Part shown: piece by piece, positions 1 to 9,689 of the stretch | Numbering within the stretch: position 1 is the stretch's first letter | Layout: each line of letters begins with the position of its first letter | Assembly: GCF_002776525.5 (NCBI RefSeq) | Contig: NC_045437.1 | Coordinates: 134,569,928 to 134,633,927, forward strand | Origin: Piliocolobus tephrosceles | Taxonomy: Eukaryota; Chordata; Mammalia; Primates; Cercopithecidae | Direction: 5' to 3' | DNA: 64,000 bases | The notes under the pieces: generated by a model | Database searches by the model: none | What the model was told of the DNA's origin: nothing | What the model saw: the letters and a program-made list of their open reading frames with translations, nothing else | Position numbers and translations under genes: made by a program

Positions 1-389
1 GACCTTAGGAGCCCACCTCTTGCAGCATTGTGCCCTGGATGTGGGACATGGAGTCAAAGAAGACTATTTCAGAGCTTTAACATTGAGTTACTGCCCTCCC
101 AGGTTTTGAACTTGCATGGGGCCTGTAGCCCCTTTCTTTTGGCTGATTTCTCCATTTTGGAATGGGAATGTTTACCCAATGTCTCTACCCTCATTGTATC
201 TTGGAAGCAAACAGTTGTTTTGATTTTACAGGCTCATGGATGGAAGGAACTCATCTCCAGAGGAGACTTTGGACTTGGAACTTTCGAGTTAATGCTGGAA
301 TGAGTTAAGACTTTGGTGGACTGTTAGGAAGGCATGATTATATTTTGCAATATGAAAAGGACATAAGCTTTGGGGGATCAGGGATGGAA
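1..389 (+). mobile_element. MaLR provirus internal region, 3' end (THE1/MST-int type)
   Basis: This stretch matches my recollection of the 3' end of the THE1/MST internal sequence: a long run reading into 'cctttcttttggctgatttc', 'atgggaatgtttacccaatg' and 'gagttaatgctggaatgagt', ending just before an LTR. It is non-coding in this family and is an ancient relic of an ERVL-related retrotransposon. The element continues beyond the left edge, so the 5' LTR, if any, is not visible. The internal region joined to its LTR shows that this is not a solo LTR. Confidence 0.75.
34..76 (+). repeat. 43-bp direct repeat, copy A (inside MaLR internal region)
   Basis: These 43 bases recur without a mismatch at 947-989, 913 bp downstream, in the same orientation. 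This copy lies within the MaLR internal sequence and is probably the donor; the downstream copy lies outside the element. Confidence 0.95.
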
Positions 390-770
390 TTATATGGTTT
401 GATTACATGTCCCCACTAAGTCTCATGTTGAATGTAATCATTAGTATTGGAGGTAGGGCCTGGGGGGAGGGATTTGGGTCATGGGGGGCAGATTCCTTGG
501 GGCTCAGTGCTATCCTCACAATAGTGAATACTCAAGAGATCTGGTTGTTTAGAGAGGTGTGTGGCATCTTGCCCTCACTCTTTCTCTTTCTCTTGCTCCT
601 TCTCTCACCATGTGACGTGCCTCCTCCCCCTTTGCCTTCCACCATGTTCAGTGTCATGCTTCCTGTACAGCCTGCAGAACTGTGAGCCAATTAAACATTT
701 TTTTTTTTTTTTTACAGATTACCCAGTCTCAGCTATTTCTTCATACCAATGCAGTAACAGCCTAGCACAA
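390..770 (+). mobile_element. MaLR LTR (MST/THE1/MLT1A-like), plus strand
   Basis: The LTR begins near 'tatatggtttgattacatgt' and carries the MaLR signatures in order: a 'gtattggaggtagggcctgg' block, 'gggtcatggggggcagattc', a pyrimidine-rich middle, 'agaactgtgagccaattaaa' before a T run, and 'attacccagtctcagctatt' near the 3' end. It directly follows the internal region upstream, so it is the 3' LTR of that element. The exact subfamily is uncertain. The T-rich run near 700 follows the usual AATTAAA polyadenylation position. Confidence 0.8.
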
Positions 771-946
771 TAGGCAACATGAGGAACTGTTGTGAGGTCA
801 GAAATGTTTAGCATTCTGACTATGGTGGTGATGCATGAACCTACATGGTGATAAAATTATATAGAACTTAATACACACACACAAATAAGTGCAAGTTAAA
901 CTGCAAAAATCTGAATAAAATTGGTAGATTCCATCAACATTAATAT

Positions 947-989
947 CCTGGATGTGGGACATGGAGTCAAAGAAGACTATTTCAGAGCT
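947..989 (+). repeat. 43-bp direct repeat, copy A'
   Basis: Perfect copy of 34-76, found outside the MaLR element in otherwise unrecognised sequence. Perfect identity over 43 bases implies a fairly recent local duplication compared with the age of the surrounding repeats, or a sequence-assembly or rearrangement effect. Confidence 0.95.
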
Positions 990-1094
990 ATGTCAAATTT
1001 GTAAAATTATACTAGTTTAGCAAAATAATACCATTAAGGAAAACTGACCAAAGCATGCAAGGGAAATTTCTGTGTGTATATATATACATACACA

Positions 1095-1181
1095 GAGTAC
1101 ACAGTAGTGTCAGACACCAAGGGAGATGGGATTTCCAGGAAGATAAGTTCTTAGAAAGGAGAGAATATCTAGGGGTGTGGT
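1095..1181 (+). repeat. 87-bp direct repeat, copy B
   Basis: Matches 1934-2020 with four substitutions over 87 aligned bases and no gaps (about 95% identity). This copy ends exactly where a (TA)n tract leads into the Alu at 1201. It begins 106 bp after copy A' of the 43-bp repeat, so two local duplications sit next to each other. Confidence 0.93.
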
Positions 1182-1184
1182 GTA

Positions 1185-1217
<33 letters not shown>

Positions 1218-1496
1218 GAGACAGTCTTACTTTGTTGCCCAGGCTGAACTGCAGTGGCGCAATCTCAGCTCACTGCACCCTCTGCCTCCCAAGTTCAAGT
1301 GATTCTCCTGCCTCAGCCTCCTGAGTAGCTGGAATTACAGGCGAGCCTCACCACATCCAGCAAATTTTGTATTGTTAGTAGAGATGGCGTTTCATCATGT
1401 TGGTCAGGCTTGTCTCAAACTCCTGACCTCAGGTGATCCGCCCACCTCGGCCTCCCAAAATGCTGGGATTACAGACATAAGCCACCACACCTGGCC
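1182..1496 (-). mobile_element. Alu, minus strand, with adjoining (TA)n and poly-T
   Basis: The element is a complete reverse-oriented Alu: a poly-T tract after a short (TA)n run, 'gagacagtcttactttgttg', the right and left arms separated by the A-rich linker complement, and the end 'ccaccacacctggcc'. Its divergence suggests an older AluS. No clear target-site duplication could be read because the tail side is a TA/T-rich tract. Alus are non-autonomous 7SL-derived SINEs mobilised by L1. Confidence 0.9.
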
Positions 1497-1933
1497 TTGT
1501 ATTAGTTCTGACAACTGCATGGGAATTCATGATTATCTTAATAAAATTTTCAATTAAAAAATAAGCAAACTGTAGTACAGCAAAGTGCTCCAAGAGAGAT
1601 AAGGCCAGAAAGGTTTCTCTTCTATCACCCTCCCTAGATTTGGGTACTTACCTACAATAAGATAACTAAAAGAAGGCGTTCTGTTTGTTATTGTTTGTAA
1701 CATAATTCAAGTCATAAAAATACTGTCAGATGTGTAACATAAGATAGTTAAAGTGATAGTGAGAAGTCAATCTTTATAAGTTTGAAAGATTGATTGCCTT
1801 GTAGATACTCTTCTCTGAAGCCTAAAACAGAATCCTTAGAATCCATATTAGAACTCAACGCTTCTCCCTTGCTTCCAACCTCCACAGCCAATCCTCTGTC
1901 CAGGAGCAGAAACTAACCTTGCTTGGAGTGCCT

Positions 1934-2020
1934 GAGTACACAGTAGTGTCAGACACCAAGGGAGATGGGATTTCTAGGGAGATAAGTTCTCAGAAAGGAG
2001 AGAATATCTAGGGCTGTGGT
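1934..2020 (+). repeat. 87-bp direct repeat, copy B'
   Basis: Second copy of the segment at 1095-1181, 839 bp away in the same orientation, with the Alu lying between the two copies. It sits in sequence that I cannot assign to a repeat family, so it may be the original location. Confidence 0.93.
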
Positions 2021-3770
2021 ATTGAGGAGTCATGAGAGTAAATGAAGATTTCAAGACTATTGGAGAGGGGAAGAAGGAGAATCTCGACCTAGTACAGTGT
2101 GGGTGTAAGGGCAGGAATTATCATATGATGTACCCCATGAGTCAAAAGTGAAAATTCCACAACAGAGAAAGACACTTGTGGACAAGTTGACTAGGCCAAA
2201 GAAGTCACTCCCAAATTTCTACCACCCTGGACTCTGAGTTTGAAAAGAAATTTTGATCCTAAAGAAAAAGATAAATTTAATATTCTCTGGGATTTGGGCC
2301 TCATTACTAACAGCAGGAACATTTTTGTTGCTTAGTTGTCCTTCCATCCCAATAATAACAATATAGGGCTGGGGTTATAGAGGTAAGTAACTGAGAACAG
2401 GGGGAAATGGGCAATTGATTATGCTCTGAGGTTTCCAATCTGGGAGAGCTTCACAGAATCAGTGACATCAGAAATAGGTCCTAAAGGGTAGGAAAGAGTT
2501 TGCTAGGTGGCACCTTAATCTTAGGTGTCAGCTCAGGCAGCTGAAGTCAAAATATTATCAAAAAGAGGCCACACTAAGCCGTACATCTTAATTTGAATGT
2601 ACTTAATTGGTTTCAATCACCTGAAAATCCAGAAAAACATAAGAGAAATGAGGAAGGAGATGGAAAGAACAGTTGACCAAGTATACTTACTGTCCCCAAA
2701 TATAAAATGGGATGAATAATTATTTTTCCATACAGAATCTTAAAAGCAATAAAAGAAATATTGTATATAAAGCATTTGGCCCAATCTTAAGGCCATGGTG
2801 AACACCAAAGAAATAGCAATAATTTTTTTCACTGGTTACTCTGTTATGTGATTGACACCTTATACAGAAGGCTCCAGATTCACATCATAAAGTGTCTCTA
2901 GCAAATGTTCATTCGGGAGCTCTACAACACAGCCTCTTTTCTCTAATCCTTTCATAGCTAATTATCCAGATATAACGTTCAAGTCTAGGGTGCTCCATTG
3001 TTGTGAAACCTACAAAAATATGAATAAAAATGAAAACACCTGGAGGGTGGGAAGAAATCGGGGTACATGTGGGATTATCTGCTACCTAAATTTAATTATT
3101 AAGAAATATCAGATACCAAACTTCATCCCATAGCTAGCTAACAATTTCAAGAGAGTCTGGAGGCTGGCTTCAGAGTTTGACACTGCCTCAGGAAAAAGTC
3201 TGTTTTCCTCACTTCAATCCTTCCCACATGCCTTAGAAATTCTTTTGAATCTTTCTTTTGTACTGAGAGGTTTAATTTTGAACTGAACAGGTGGTAAGGT
3301 TTTATATCGTACACTACATAAAATTATGGTAAATGAAGCACCCACTTAAAATAGTGAAAATGAGGGTTATTCTCAGCAACTCTTAGAAAGTGAAACAAAA
3401 ACAAGAACAAAAATAGCAGTGAAAAAGGAAAACAGGAAAAAAGTAAACCTCCCTCTGTATCAAGGTAAAGATACATGGAAGAAGGAAGACAACATACAAA
3501 AAGAAACCTGTGAATTTTGAAGTAACCAGAACAAAACAGAAATGGCAGAGAATGGCTCACTTTGATTTCTCAAGGGTTTTCATCACTCCCTATTTCAGTA
3601 TGGCGACCACGAGATAGTAGGTAGTCTCATTCTGGGAGCTTATTCTAAAATGAAGACCCAAATCCAAAATAAGTGTTACTAGTCTACAGTATTTTTCAAA
3701 TCAAAAGGATGACTCTGGAAAAAGTTCCAGATTTTGGAGTAATGCAAAAGATTAGTTAAGAATTCCATCT

Positions 3771-4007
3771 GTGTGGAAGCCCCAAAGCCTAAAACGACTT
3801 CTGAATAGCTACCCAGATTCTCATCACAGTCAGCAGTCTACATCAGGAGATGAGCTGCAAGTAGAAAATGATGAAGATGAACCAATGGACTCTTCAGTGT
3901 ACTCTGGCCAGTTATGGGATCTCATTAACTCTGTTTCTGTGAGGTTTTCTATATCAAACACTTCTGTATTGTTCTTAACATCATCACCCGAATACCCATT
4001 GTTATAA
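3771..4007 (+). other. 78-codon frame with an acidic peptide, function unknown
   Basis: The frame contains a low-hydrophobicity stretch rich in Ser, Gln, Asp and Glu (residues about 20-45, including DELQVENDEDEPMDSS) followed by an unremarkable tail. The composition is more exon-like than its neighbours, but there is no visible domain, no promoter, and no clear pair of splice sites. It could be a decayed processed-pseudogene fragment or chance. I do not assign a function. Confidence 0.12.
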
Positions 4008-4209
4008 TCCCATACTTGAATTATTACAAAGGACTCTTAAATTTTCCATAATTACCCTGTTTCTTTCTACTCATCAAAATCCATCAGGACCCCACTGTCG
4101 TATTAACCATGATAAAAGATCAATAGAATTTGTTCACCTCTCTATTCAACAACCTTTATACAGGTTAATTCCAAGCCTTAAATCCTGATGTTCCTGGGCC
4201 CTCAATCTG

Positions 4210-5420
4210 GGTTTGGATTACTCTAAATCCCAAATGTTGAAATCTCGAAAGATCAAAATCCCTAAAGTCTCTTATAGACTACCTCTGTGCATCTACTCGT
4301 ACTCTATCCTTGTAGTATGATTTTTTATTTTTCATATGTCATATATTTGCAGTTTTTTCTTTTTTACTCTTTTAAGTTTTTCCACTATTATTTTAAATTG
4401 TCAGCATGTTTTACTATTCACTATGCTATCTATTTCCCCTTGCGTCATTTCCAATGCCGTAGGTATACATTGTGTCAAGACTTTTAAAGAGTTCTAATTC
4501 ACTTTATGCATTTTTTTTGTAAATTTGACTACATGATAGCGCATTAGGCTAATGTTGACTTTGTGTGTAAGCACTGTGTACATATCTAAAAACACTGAAA
4601 TTTCCTCAATAAATGAAGAGATGTCCTTTTTGTACATTTGTATTTGTAAAAAATATAATTTCTCAAGATATCAGCTCTTTGGGCAACTGCATATGCAGTG
4701 ACCCACCCAGGTTTTTGATCGATTTCTTTAAAAGACAGTTTGTCACAGTATCTCAGATGACTGAAATTAGAAGCTGGGTGCACATCATTACCATGATATG
4801 TGCTTATACATTTCCCTTTTTGAACTATTTCTTCATGAATATGGTTCATTTGCTCATAGTTGTTATACCAGTGTGGCTGTCGTAAGCACACCTGACTGTT
4901 TATGCCTGCAAAAGCGTGAATGCTATTATCACCTATTTTATTGTGCGAAGTAGTCTATGAAGTGTTCTGTCATATTTTTGTGTTTCTCAAATAAATTCCT
5001 CTTTTAAAGTGTAAATACATTCTTTTTCTTTTTTTGAGAGGGAGTCTTGCTCTCTCGCCCAGGCTTGAGTGCAGTGGTGCGATCTTGGCTCACTGCAACT
5101 TCCGCCTCCTGGGTTCAAGTGATTCTCCTGACTCAGCCTCCCAAGTAGCTGGGACTACACGCATGCCACCATGCCCAGCTAACTTTTATATTTTTAGTGG
5201 AGACGGGGTTTCACCATGCTGGCCAGGCTGATTTCTAACTCCTGACCTCACGATCTGCCTGCCTTGGCCTCCCAAGTAAATACATATTTTTATAAGAGTT
5301 TTGCAATTATTTTGTCTGAATTGTATTTTTGAGATTTTGATCTTTCAGGATTTCAACAGTTGGGATTATGGTATTTTGGATTGTGTCTTTTGGGATTATG
5401 ATCAGCTCGCTTCAATCTGA
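4210..5420. mobile_element. Decayed DNA transposon with long inverted ends (possibly Ricksha/MuDR type)
   Basis: The segment 4225-4266 and the reverse complement of 5327-5368 agree at about 37 of 42 positions (core 'gttgaaatc' and 'gaaagatcaaaatc'), forming terminal inverted repeats roughly 1.2 kb apart, or about 0.85-0.9 kb without the Alu at 5021-5273. The sequence reminds me of the human MuDR-like Ricksha family, but I cannot confirm this. A minus-strand frame at 4586-4891 (101 codons) lies inside and could be a transposase relic. Outer boundaries are approximate. Confidence 0.55.
5021..5273 (-). mobile_element. 5'-truncated Alu, minus strand, nested in the DNA transposon
   Basis: Reverse-oriented Alu running from a T-rich tail through 'gagagggagtcttgctctct' to 'ccttggcctccc'. 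The last ~37 bases of the normal head are missing, so this is a 5'-truncated insertion. The flanks 'aagtgtaaatacat' (ending 5020) and 'aagtaaatacat' (from 5274) form a target-site duplication with a short difference, which fixes both boundaries. It inserted after the host transposon had settled. Confidence 0.92.
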
Positions 5421-5459
5421 CCCCAAGATGACAATCCAATCGATTCCCTATATTCAGTC

Positions 5460-5850
5460 TTTCATCCACACCACAGAACCTTCTGTGCATACTGCACTGG
5501 GCACTTGAGTTACATTTGAGATCAAAGGGTCACTAACTCTCATGTAGTCTATATTCTGGTTCCAAAAGACAGACAATAAATAAGTAAACATTTACATAAA
5601 CCAGACAATTTGAGGCCATCAGGAAAATAAGCCTGATGCTCACATATTATCCTTCCATTTCTCCTCCTTATTCCCATCTCGGGCTCTATGTACAATCTCT
5701 CTACTTCTATTCATTTACTTGAATCTTACTCACCCTTCAAGACCTAGCTGGGTTGTCCTTCTTCCATGAAATGGTTCCCCTCCTTCCCAGTGCTTTGCCA
5801 CTTTTCTCTCCTCTCAGGTTTCAGACTTTTCACGCATTGCTTCACAGACA
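5460..5850 (+). mobile_element. L2 fragment, plus strand
   Basis: Diverged L2-like text: 'cagacaataaataagtaaac' early on, and 'cacccttcaagacctagct' followed by a 'ccatgaaatggttcccctcc' block typical of the L2 3' region. It is an ancient mammalian LINE remnant without coding capacity. Ends are approximate. Confidence 0.55.
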
Positions 5851-6135
5851 CCTTGAGCAACTCTTTCACCTGAACATATGGGGCTTTCAAATAAGGAGTT
5901 ATGAAGAAAACCCCTGTGGCTAAAAGCACAGGTGAAATTGATTGCTTTACCTGACTATATCTCTGTATTATATCTTTCTGCTGACTTAGATGGGTAGAGA
6001 ACATGTGGCTTACTCTCTTGAATTTCTCACAACCCTAATCACAAAGAATTGGACTTCTAATTATGCTACCCAGTTACTCTGTGCATGAATAGAAAATAGA
6101 GATCTTATGAGATAGTGTGACATATTTATTTTACC

Positions 6136-6417
6136 TTTTTGAGACAGGGTCTCACTGTCACGCAGGCTAGAGTGCAGTGGCATAACCACAGCTCACTACA
6201 GCCTCTACTTCCTGGGCTCAAGCAATCCTCCTACCTTAGTCTTCCAGGTAGCTAGAACTACAGGCACACACCACCATGCCTAGCTAACTTTTTTTTGCCA
6301 ATTTTTGTAGAGGCGAGGTCTCACTATGTAGCCCACGCCAGTGTTGAAATCCTGGGCTAAAGTAATCCTCCCACCTTGGCCTCCCAAAGTGCTAGGATTA
6401 CAGGTAGGACACTGGCC
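6136..6417 (-). mobile_element. AluJ, minus strand
   Basis: Reverse-oriented Alu from 'gagacagggtctcactgtca' to 'aggacactggcc', with many substitutions and the AluJ-like 'cctgggctcaagcaatcctc' wording in the right arm. The tail is reduced to a short T-rich segment and no target duplication is obvious, as expected of an old copy. Confidence 0.9.
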
Positions 6418-8193
6418 TGGGTGAGACAGTATGATATAATAGAGGGGAGATCAGGTAAGATACAGAAGACAGCCATCTTGTCCTAACTTTGCATCTACTC
6501 CATCCTGTAATTTTTTACAGGTAAGTTTCCTGAATTTCATTCATGAAACTGGAAAGAAGGGGAAGTGGGTCATAATGGCCATATTCTAAAGAATTTTAAA
6601 ATTCTAGAGACATCGCAGGCCACTGCAGGTAGAGAGGAAGGTTGAACAGTGAAGGCTGTTGGTCAGTTACTTGTTTCAACAAAATTTCTAAAGAAAGAAT
6701 TTTGCCAATTAAAAAAAAAAAAGTGAAAATCCCTAGAATTATCACCAAATATCTTTTACCTGCCAATCTCAGCGACTGAATTGTTCAAACACACATATTA
6801 AAGTAACTTGGAAGAACACTCCAACACATGTCCCCAGACTCTCAGTTCATCTATGAAACTGTCCAGATAACCCATTAGATATTTCTTGCCTTTGCGTCTT
6901 ACTTTTTCTTTACATTAAGAATAAATTTTCCTGTTCCTAGTTTTCTATTTCTTCTTAATTAACAGCAATTATGCATTGTCCTTCCACTAACAACTGGCAT
7001 AGCTCAAATTTCTACTGTGATTTCTACATTTAACACTGCCTCTGAAAATAGCTTTATTTCCATTGAGGGGTCCAATTCATTAACATTCATGCAATGGGTT
7101 CGTTTTTAAATCTTTTTCTCCCATCCTTTAGGGCAGAAACTCAAGCTAAGTGGAATCCTGTTTTCAGGATACCAGTTATAGTGTATGAATATAAAGACAT
7201 CCATTAGCCTGCCATATATGGTTTCTATAGTAATCAACCAGGAAGCGAACTTATAGGAATTAGACATGAGACCTAACAGAAATTTAATTAACTCCCTGTC
7301 TCTGTTTCTTTTGTCTAGCTCTGTTCTATTTTGATCCTTGAAGGATCCTCAGCTAAAGACCAAAGCTTATGTTCTCTTAGCCTTGAAGAACAGTAGAGAC
7401 TGGGCACACTATGTATGGTTTGGTTAATCCTGGGAACTACTGAAAAAGTTTAGAAAAAAAAACAGTTGCAATTTTTACAGGGATTATAATCTTACAGACT
7501 CATTAATAACGTCTCTATGAGACTAGTGCTTTGACTCAGGTAAGGATAAAGTCTTGAATAGATTTTTATTTTTTTTAACAGTAGCCGCCATTTTCAGGAA
7601 TGAATAGATTTCTAAATCAATTTTTGTGAGAGTCCAGACACAGAGAAAAGACAGAGGGATTCCACTGACCATGGTGATAGGAACTGAGGATGTTAAAATG
7701 AGGTGGCAAACAGAAAAAACACACATCTGAGTGGCCCTTTCTTATGGCATATTTCTGGGAAAATATAGTGATATAAATTTTCCAGTATTTCAATTAAATG
7801 CATTTAATCACTAAAATTAATGTCAATCTTTTATTTTTTAATATTAAAAATATATTATTTCCCAGTCTGTATACTTACAACATCCAAATTGTACCTATTA
7901 AGATTCAAACAGCCATATTTAGACTAAATTTGAATCCACCCAAATTCTTCATAGGGTCTCCCCACCTCCAAACATCCTTACACCCTATTTCTATGCAACG
8001 AAACAACATATATTCCAGCATGGATGAAGGTACATAAATTTCTTTGGAAGTATCCCATTCCCATTATATCCAGTCTCAATTGGTTAGTTCCCAAAATGCC
8101 CCTTGTAAAAAACTTCATTAAGAAGTGAAATGAATATTTGAAGGACCTTAGATGCCATCCAATTAATCCTGTCTTTCACTATCTTGTTTTGGG
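6418..8193. other. Unassigned sequence, no gene recognised
   Basis: About 1.8 kb of AT-rich sequence without a recognisable Alu, L1, L2, MIR or LTR. Short frames here lack domain or compositional support. It includes an A run near 6712 and a T-rich patch near 7565. I see nothing else to annotate. Confidence 0.5.
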
Positions 8194-8279
8194 CTAGAAG
8201 ATAGAAAGACTTTTTAGCTGTTCTAAACCCTCTGGCCTAGAAGATAGAAAGACTTTTTAGCTGTTCTAAACCTTCTCTA
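8194..8279 (+). repeat. Two-copy tandem duplication, 43-bp unit
   Basis: The unit beginning 'ctagaagatagaaagacttt' occurs at 8194-8236 and again at 8237-8279. The first 36 bases are identical and differences are confined to the end of the unit. It is a simple head-to-tail duplication in non-coding sequence. Confidence 0.93.
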
Positions 8280-8879
8280 CAACTTGGTCACCCAGAAAAC
8301 CAAGTCCAGCGAAATCTTGCTAGAGTTCAACTCTCATCAGGTAATATTGTTGATCAAAATTTTGACTGATACTTCACTGTCTGATAATTCAAAACCACAC
8401 TTCTTAGTGTGGCATTCAAGGCTCTCTCGGTTTGGTCTCCACATTTCCCCTCCATACTTATTGATCATTGCATCTACCCCTGCACGCCTTACAGGACAGG
8501 AAGTTAATGAAGTAGGCAATTGGACTACTAGGGTTCTAAAACTCCTTTAAAATAGTCTGAACAAAAAATTCAGGCCAATATTTTAGGATAATTGTTCATA
8601 AGAAGAGTTCATACTTTACATAGGATTTTATTTACTAACTTATGAGCATCTTGGGAGAATATTTGACCTGAACAGTTTTGTGACAACCATATAGATTCAA
8701 AGACAACTGATGGTCTGAGAACATTTCAGCACTTTTGTGAGGAAAACAGTTCAATCTGAGGTCCATTAGCCGCTAAAAAGAAAAAAGGAAGAGAAATAGA
8801 AACATAAAAAGTCAGCAAATTGGGAAATGGTTCACAGATTGGTTTAAATGGCAAGTCTGGATATTCCATTTATTACTAG
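8280..8879. other. Unassigned sequence
   Basis: Roughly 600 bp without a recognised repeat or gene. Overlapping short frames on both strands (8284-8550 and 8337-8519) share the same bases and have no domain signal, so I treat them as chance. Confidence 0.45.
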
Positions 8880-9115
8880 CAATAACCACAAAACGACTTG
8901 CATTTATTGCATGTGCACTGTTTCCAGGTACTATACTACCAAACCTGTGAAGTGCCATTGTTGTTTCTCTGTTTTACAAATAGGGAAATTCAGACATAGA
9001 AAAGGCAAATTACTTTGTCAAAGCCAGGTAGCAGCTAAGTCACAGAGCTAGGACTGCAACCTAAACTCTGTTCCCTTCAAAGCCAGTGGGCCTTAAAAAC
9101 ACCACACTATCTTAC
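8880..9115 (+). mobile_element. MIR, plus strand
   Basis: Ordered MIR features are readable: 'tgcatttattgcatgtgcac' matching the core start, then 'ttttacaaatagggaaattc', 'agccaggtagcagctaagtc' and 'agctaggactgcaacct'. This is a tRNA-derived mammalian SINE near its full length of about 260 bp. Confidence 0.8.
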
Positions 9116-9689
9116 CTTGCACTGGTCATAGGGTCCCCTGCCAATGCACACTAGGAAGACAGATAAATCCAGTTGCCACCCCAACCTCACAGAGTCTTAA
9201 ATGTATTGCAATCTTGAATTTCTAATGCGCCTTTTCTGATAAAAGTTTAAAAGAGCTTCACTTAGATTCCCCAAATCTTTCTCCTCCAACCCTCAAGTTC
9301 TTGGTTCTTAGAGGCTGAGACAACAATGCCTCCTCTCACAATACAAGTTTCCTTAGCAGAGGAAGAAGCTAAATAAACCCACCTTCCCTTTCCTGGTTAC
9401 TGTCTCTCTCTCCGCTGGGAAACTACATTAATTTAATTAACTTGTGTTCCTCCAGACAGGGCTTCGGTTTTGCTTGTTAAGCCTAGTCATTCATGAGGTA
9501 GGACAATTTAATCAACAGAATTGCCCTCAAAAACCCCCAGAAATCAAAAACCGAAAACCTTTTTCTTGATTTAAAAAATGATATACCCACTGGTAGAAAT
9601 TTGAAAATTATGAGGAAACACAAAAAAAGGAAATAAAAATCTGTAACTATTGTTACAATTACAGTGCATAATTCTCTTTTTTCTAGGCA
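9116..9689. other. Unassigned sequence
   Basis: No recognised repeat or gene. A mildly pyrimidine-rich block near 9385-9440 contains 'ctgtctctctctccgctggg'. The bases immediately before 9690 may already belong to the following L1 but are too diverged to tell. Confidence 0.4.

Larger units (their letters stand above)
1497..4209. other. Unassigned AT-rich sequence, no gene recognised
   Basis: Apart from the 87-bp repeat copy at 1934-2020 I see no recognisable repeat, RNA gene or conserved exon here. Composition is AT-rich, with short purine-rich runs. An acidic reading frame at 3771-4007 is described separately. The stretch is probably unique intergenic or intronic DNA plus repeats too decayed to name by eye. 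Confidence 0.5.
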
